Shown in pieces: positions 62,180-64,000 of a stretch of 64,000 nucleotides of DNA (the stretch's first letter is position 1; every line of letters starts with the position of its first letter). Source of the DNA: Sulfurimonas hydrogeniphila (lineage in GTDB: Bacteria; Campylobacterota; Campylobacteria; Campylobacterales; Sulfurimonadaceae). Below the pieces are notes generated by a model. That model made no database searches. It saw only the letters and a program-made list of their open reading frames with translations, and had not been told where the DNA came from. The position numbers and the translations under genes were made by a program. The stretch lies in NCBI RefSeq assembly GCF_009068765.1, contig NZ_CP035534.1:124001-188000 (forward strand), read 5' to 3'.

Positions 62180-62950
62180 TTAGTTAAATAGCGTTAAAAG
62201 TATCACACCAAAAAGAATTCTGTATACACCAAAGGCAACAAAGGTGAATTTTTCCAAAAATTTCAAAAAGAGCTTGATTGTCAGATAGGCAACAGCAAAA
62301 GCAACAACAAAGCCGACCGCCAAAGCTTCGATGTTTGCAGAAGAAAATTCATGATAATGTTTGAGCAGATCATATCCACTCACGGCACTCATTACGGGAA
62401 AAGCAAGCAAAAAACTGAATTCCGCACTGGCCTTTCTGTTCAAACCGACCAGTAAGGCCCCGATGATTGTTGCTCCCGCACGTGAAGTTCCGGGGATGAG
62501 TGCAAAAATCTGTGCAATACCAATCCACAAAGACTGCCTGAGTGTAATATCTTCGACATCTTCTGTAAGTTTTTTTTCTTTGGGAATATAAAATTTTTCG
62601 ACAATCAAAAATATAATTCCGCCTGTGATAAACATAATCGCAACAATATTGATACTGAAAAGTGCTTTGATCTGGTGTGAAAAAATGAAACCGACAATAC
62701 CGATAGGCAAAAAGGCAAGAAAAACTTTTGTCCATAATGAAATATGTTTGAATGTAAATTTTTCTCTGTAGTTGAGAACAACAGCCAAAATAGCTGCAAA
62801 CTGGATGATAACTTCATACGCTTTGGTGACATTTGTCTGGTCTATACCCAAAAATTGACTCGCTACAATCAGATGACCGGTTGAAGATATGGGAAGAAAT
62901 TCGGTAAAACCTTCAATTATACCTAGTAAAACAGAGTCAGACAATGTCAT
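62180..62950 (-). CDS. uppP: undecaprenyl-diphosphatase UppP/BacA
   Basis: A 256-residue membrane enzyme that recycles undecaprenyl pyrophosphate, the lipid carrier of cell-wall synthesis. Signatures: [19 protein letters not shown] with the catalytic Glu residues, and [10 protein letters not shown] with the catalytic Ser/Arg. About eight membrane helices. The ATG at 62950 ([10 protein letters not shown]) is the family start; 26 further upstream codons in frame are rejected. It is divergent from the aminotransferase gene. Confidence 0.95.
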   Translation of the reverse strand: MTLSDSVLLGIIEGFTEFLPISSTGHLIVASQFLGIDQTNVTKAYEVIIQFAAILAVVLNYREKFTFKHISLWTKVFLAFLPIGIVGFIFSHQIKALFSINIVAIMFITGGIIFLIVEKFYIPKEKKLTEDVEDITLRQSLWIGIAQIFALIPGTSRAGATIIGALLVGLNRKASAEFSFLLAFPVMSAVSGYDLLKHYHEFSSANIEALAVGFVVAFAVAYLTIKLFLKFLEKFTFVAFGVYRILFGVILLTLFN

Positions 62951-63040
62951 GAAAGAACCTTCTTTTTTAAAATTTAAACTTATTTCGATATAATACGAGG
63001 TTTTATTTTTAAACAACCTAAAACTCACAGGAAATTACAT

Positions 63041-64000
63041 ATGTTACTTTTTACACCCGGTCCTACACCAGTACCGCAAAATGTTAGAAATGCCATGGCT
63101 GATGAGACAATGCACCATCGTACCCCTGAATTTGAAGCTATTTTTGAAAAAACACGAAAACATCTTTTTGAACTTTTTGCTACTGATGAAGTTGTTATGA
63201 TTGCATCAAGCGGAACAGGCGCTATGGAAGCAACAGTAGTCAACCTGTGTAAAAATACAATTTTAAGTGTCAATTCAGGAAAATTCGGCGAGCGTTTTGG
63301 AAAAATTGCCAAAGCACACGGACTCAAAAATATTGAGATAAAAAATGAGTGGGACACACCTGTCAGTGTTGAAGATGTTGTTGCCGCTGTAAAATCCAAC
63401 AGCGACATTGATGCTGTGGCTGTGCAGATTTCTGAGAGTGCGGGCGGACTGAGGCATCCCGTGGAAGAGATAGCAGAGGCGCTCAAGGCAATCAATCCGG
63501 ATATTATGATTATTGCGGACGGGATTACCGCTGTCGGTGTTGAACGTATAGATGTGACAAATATTGATGCGTTGATTGCAGGCAGTCAAAAAGCACTTAT
63601 GCTGCCTCCTGGACTTGCCATTATCGGACTCAGCAATGCCGCGATAGATAAAATCGGCGAGGGCAAAGGCTACTATTTTAACCTTGCGTCCGAAATCAAA
63701 AAACAGCGCCAGAACACGACAGCCTATACTGCTGCTACGACACTTGTTATCGGTCTTTTGGAAGTTTTGGAGACAATAAAAAAAGAGGGCGGATTCGGCG
63801 TGCTGTATTGCAATACAGCCAGACGTGCCAAAGCGACAAGAGCGGCACTCGAAGCGATAGGTTTGCACTCTTACCCCAAAGTGCCTGCTAAAAGTATGAC
63901 AACCATTGATGACAAAGATGCGGCAAAAATCCGCTCCGCTTTAAAAGAGGAGTACGGGGTAAATGTAGCCGGCGGACAGGACCATTTAAAAGGTAAAATA
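63041..64000 (+). CDS. class V aminotransferase, partial (serine-glyoxylate/alanine-glyoxylate type)
   Basis: Open from ATG 63041 to the window end (320 codons, C-terminus missing). It starts MLLFTPGPTPVPQNVRNAMA and shows the PLP fold of small-subunit class V aminotransferases: ASSGTGAMEATVVNLC, IADGITAVGVE, the PLP lysine in GSQKALMLPPGLAI, and a late substrate Arg region expected beyond the edge. In Campylobacterota such proteins act in serine or alanine/glyoxylate metabolism; the exact reaction is open. The ribosome site CAGGAAA is present. Confidence 0.88.
   Translation, partial: MLLFTPGPTPVPQNVRNAMADETMHHRTPEFEAIFEKTRKHLFELFATDEVVMIASSGTGAMEATVVNLCKNTILSVNSGKFGERFGKIAKAHGLKNIEIKNEWDTPVSVEDVVAAVKSNSDIDAVAVQISESAGGLRHPVEEIAEALKAINPDIMIIADGITAVGVERIDVTNIDALIAGSQKALMLPPGLAIIGLSNAAIDKIGEGKGYYFNLASEIKKQRQNTTAYTAATTLVIGLLEVLETIKKEGGFGVLYCNTARRAKATRAALEAIGLHSYPKVPAKSMTTIDDKDAAKIRSALKEEYGVNVAGGQDHLKGKI

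Noticed and set aside
1-64000. CRISPR array or prophage
   Set aside because: No regularly spaced repeats and no phage structural or integrase genes were seen; the only clear mobile element is the IS30-family copy.

Overview
This window comes from an AT-rich (roughly 36% GC) member of the Campylobacterota, most like Sulfurimonas. The evidence is the Wolinella/Sulfurimonas-type nitrous oxide reductase locus (clade II NosZ with a C-terminal cytochrome c domain, followed by nosB-D-G-C1-C2-H-F-Y), thrS-infC separated from rpmI-rplT, many c-di-GMP proteins, di-heme cytochrome c peroxidases, and frequent TTG starts. The genus is an inference; the phylum is well supported.

Layout. 0-2.6 kb: edge of a RelE/Phd-type toxin-antitoxin pair beside a two-gene metal-efflux remnant (TolC plus periplasmic adaptor, no RND pump next to it). 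2.7-11.6 kb: housekeeping genes (diguanylate cyclase, mutY, ABC exporter, cytochrome c peroxidase, gltX, SurA-like chaperone, dCMP deaminase). 11.6-12.8 kb: a ~1.16-kb toxin-antitoxin cassette lying between the convergent dCMP deaminase and arsC genes and bounded by a 51-bp direct repeat that supplies the 3' end of each gene. 13-14.5 kb: two tandem GAF proteins.

14.5-22.5 kb, all on the minus strand: a peptidoglycan recycling locus. It holds a nucleosidase, an exported NagZ-AmpD fusion, a sodium:solute symporter, anmK, amgK, murU and a lytic transglycosylase. Together they could release anhydro-sugars in the periplasm, import them and return MurNAc to UDP-MurNAc. Two copies of a hairpin-rich REP-like repeat with compensatory base changes flank anmK-amgK.

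22.5-44.8 kb: SRP RNA, rpmI-rplT, a chemoreceptor, a PAS-GGDEF-EAL gene split exactly by a 1,108-bp IS30-family element (3-bp target duplication), two more c-di-GMP genes, a second cytochrome c peroxidase, hrpB, a periplasmic rhodanese, a five-tRNA operon (Gly-Leu-Cys-Ser-Ala), ilvD, thrS and infC. 44.9-46.0 kb: a split YeeE/YedE transporter.

46-60 kb: the N2O respiration region. It has a Crp/Fnr-family regulator operon, nosZ, the nosB-to-nosD2 operon (with a cysteine-less NosL-like gene, a PAS gene and a second nosD) and an opposing nosL. Four Fnr/Crp-type palindromes sit about 41 bp upstream of plausible start sites for the regulator operon, nosZ, nosB and nosL, which points to one autoregulated regulon. 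60-64 kb: a YajR-like transporter, rdgB, a possible 30-residue protein, uppP and a partial class V aminotransferase.

A perfect palindrome, TTACATGTAA, occurs 14 times between 5.0 and 44.9 kb, 13 of them inside genes and usually read as Leu-His-Val. It is absent from the nos half of the window.
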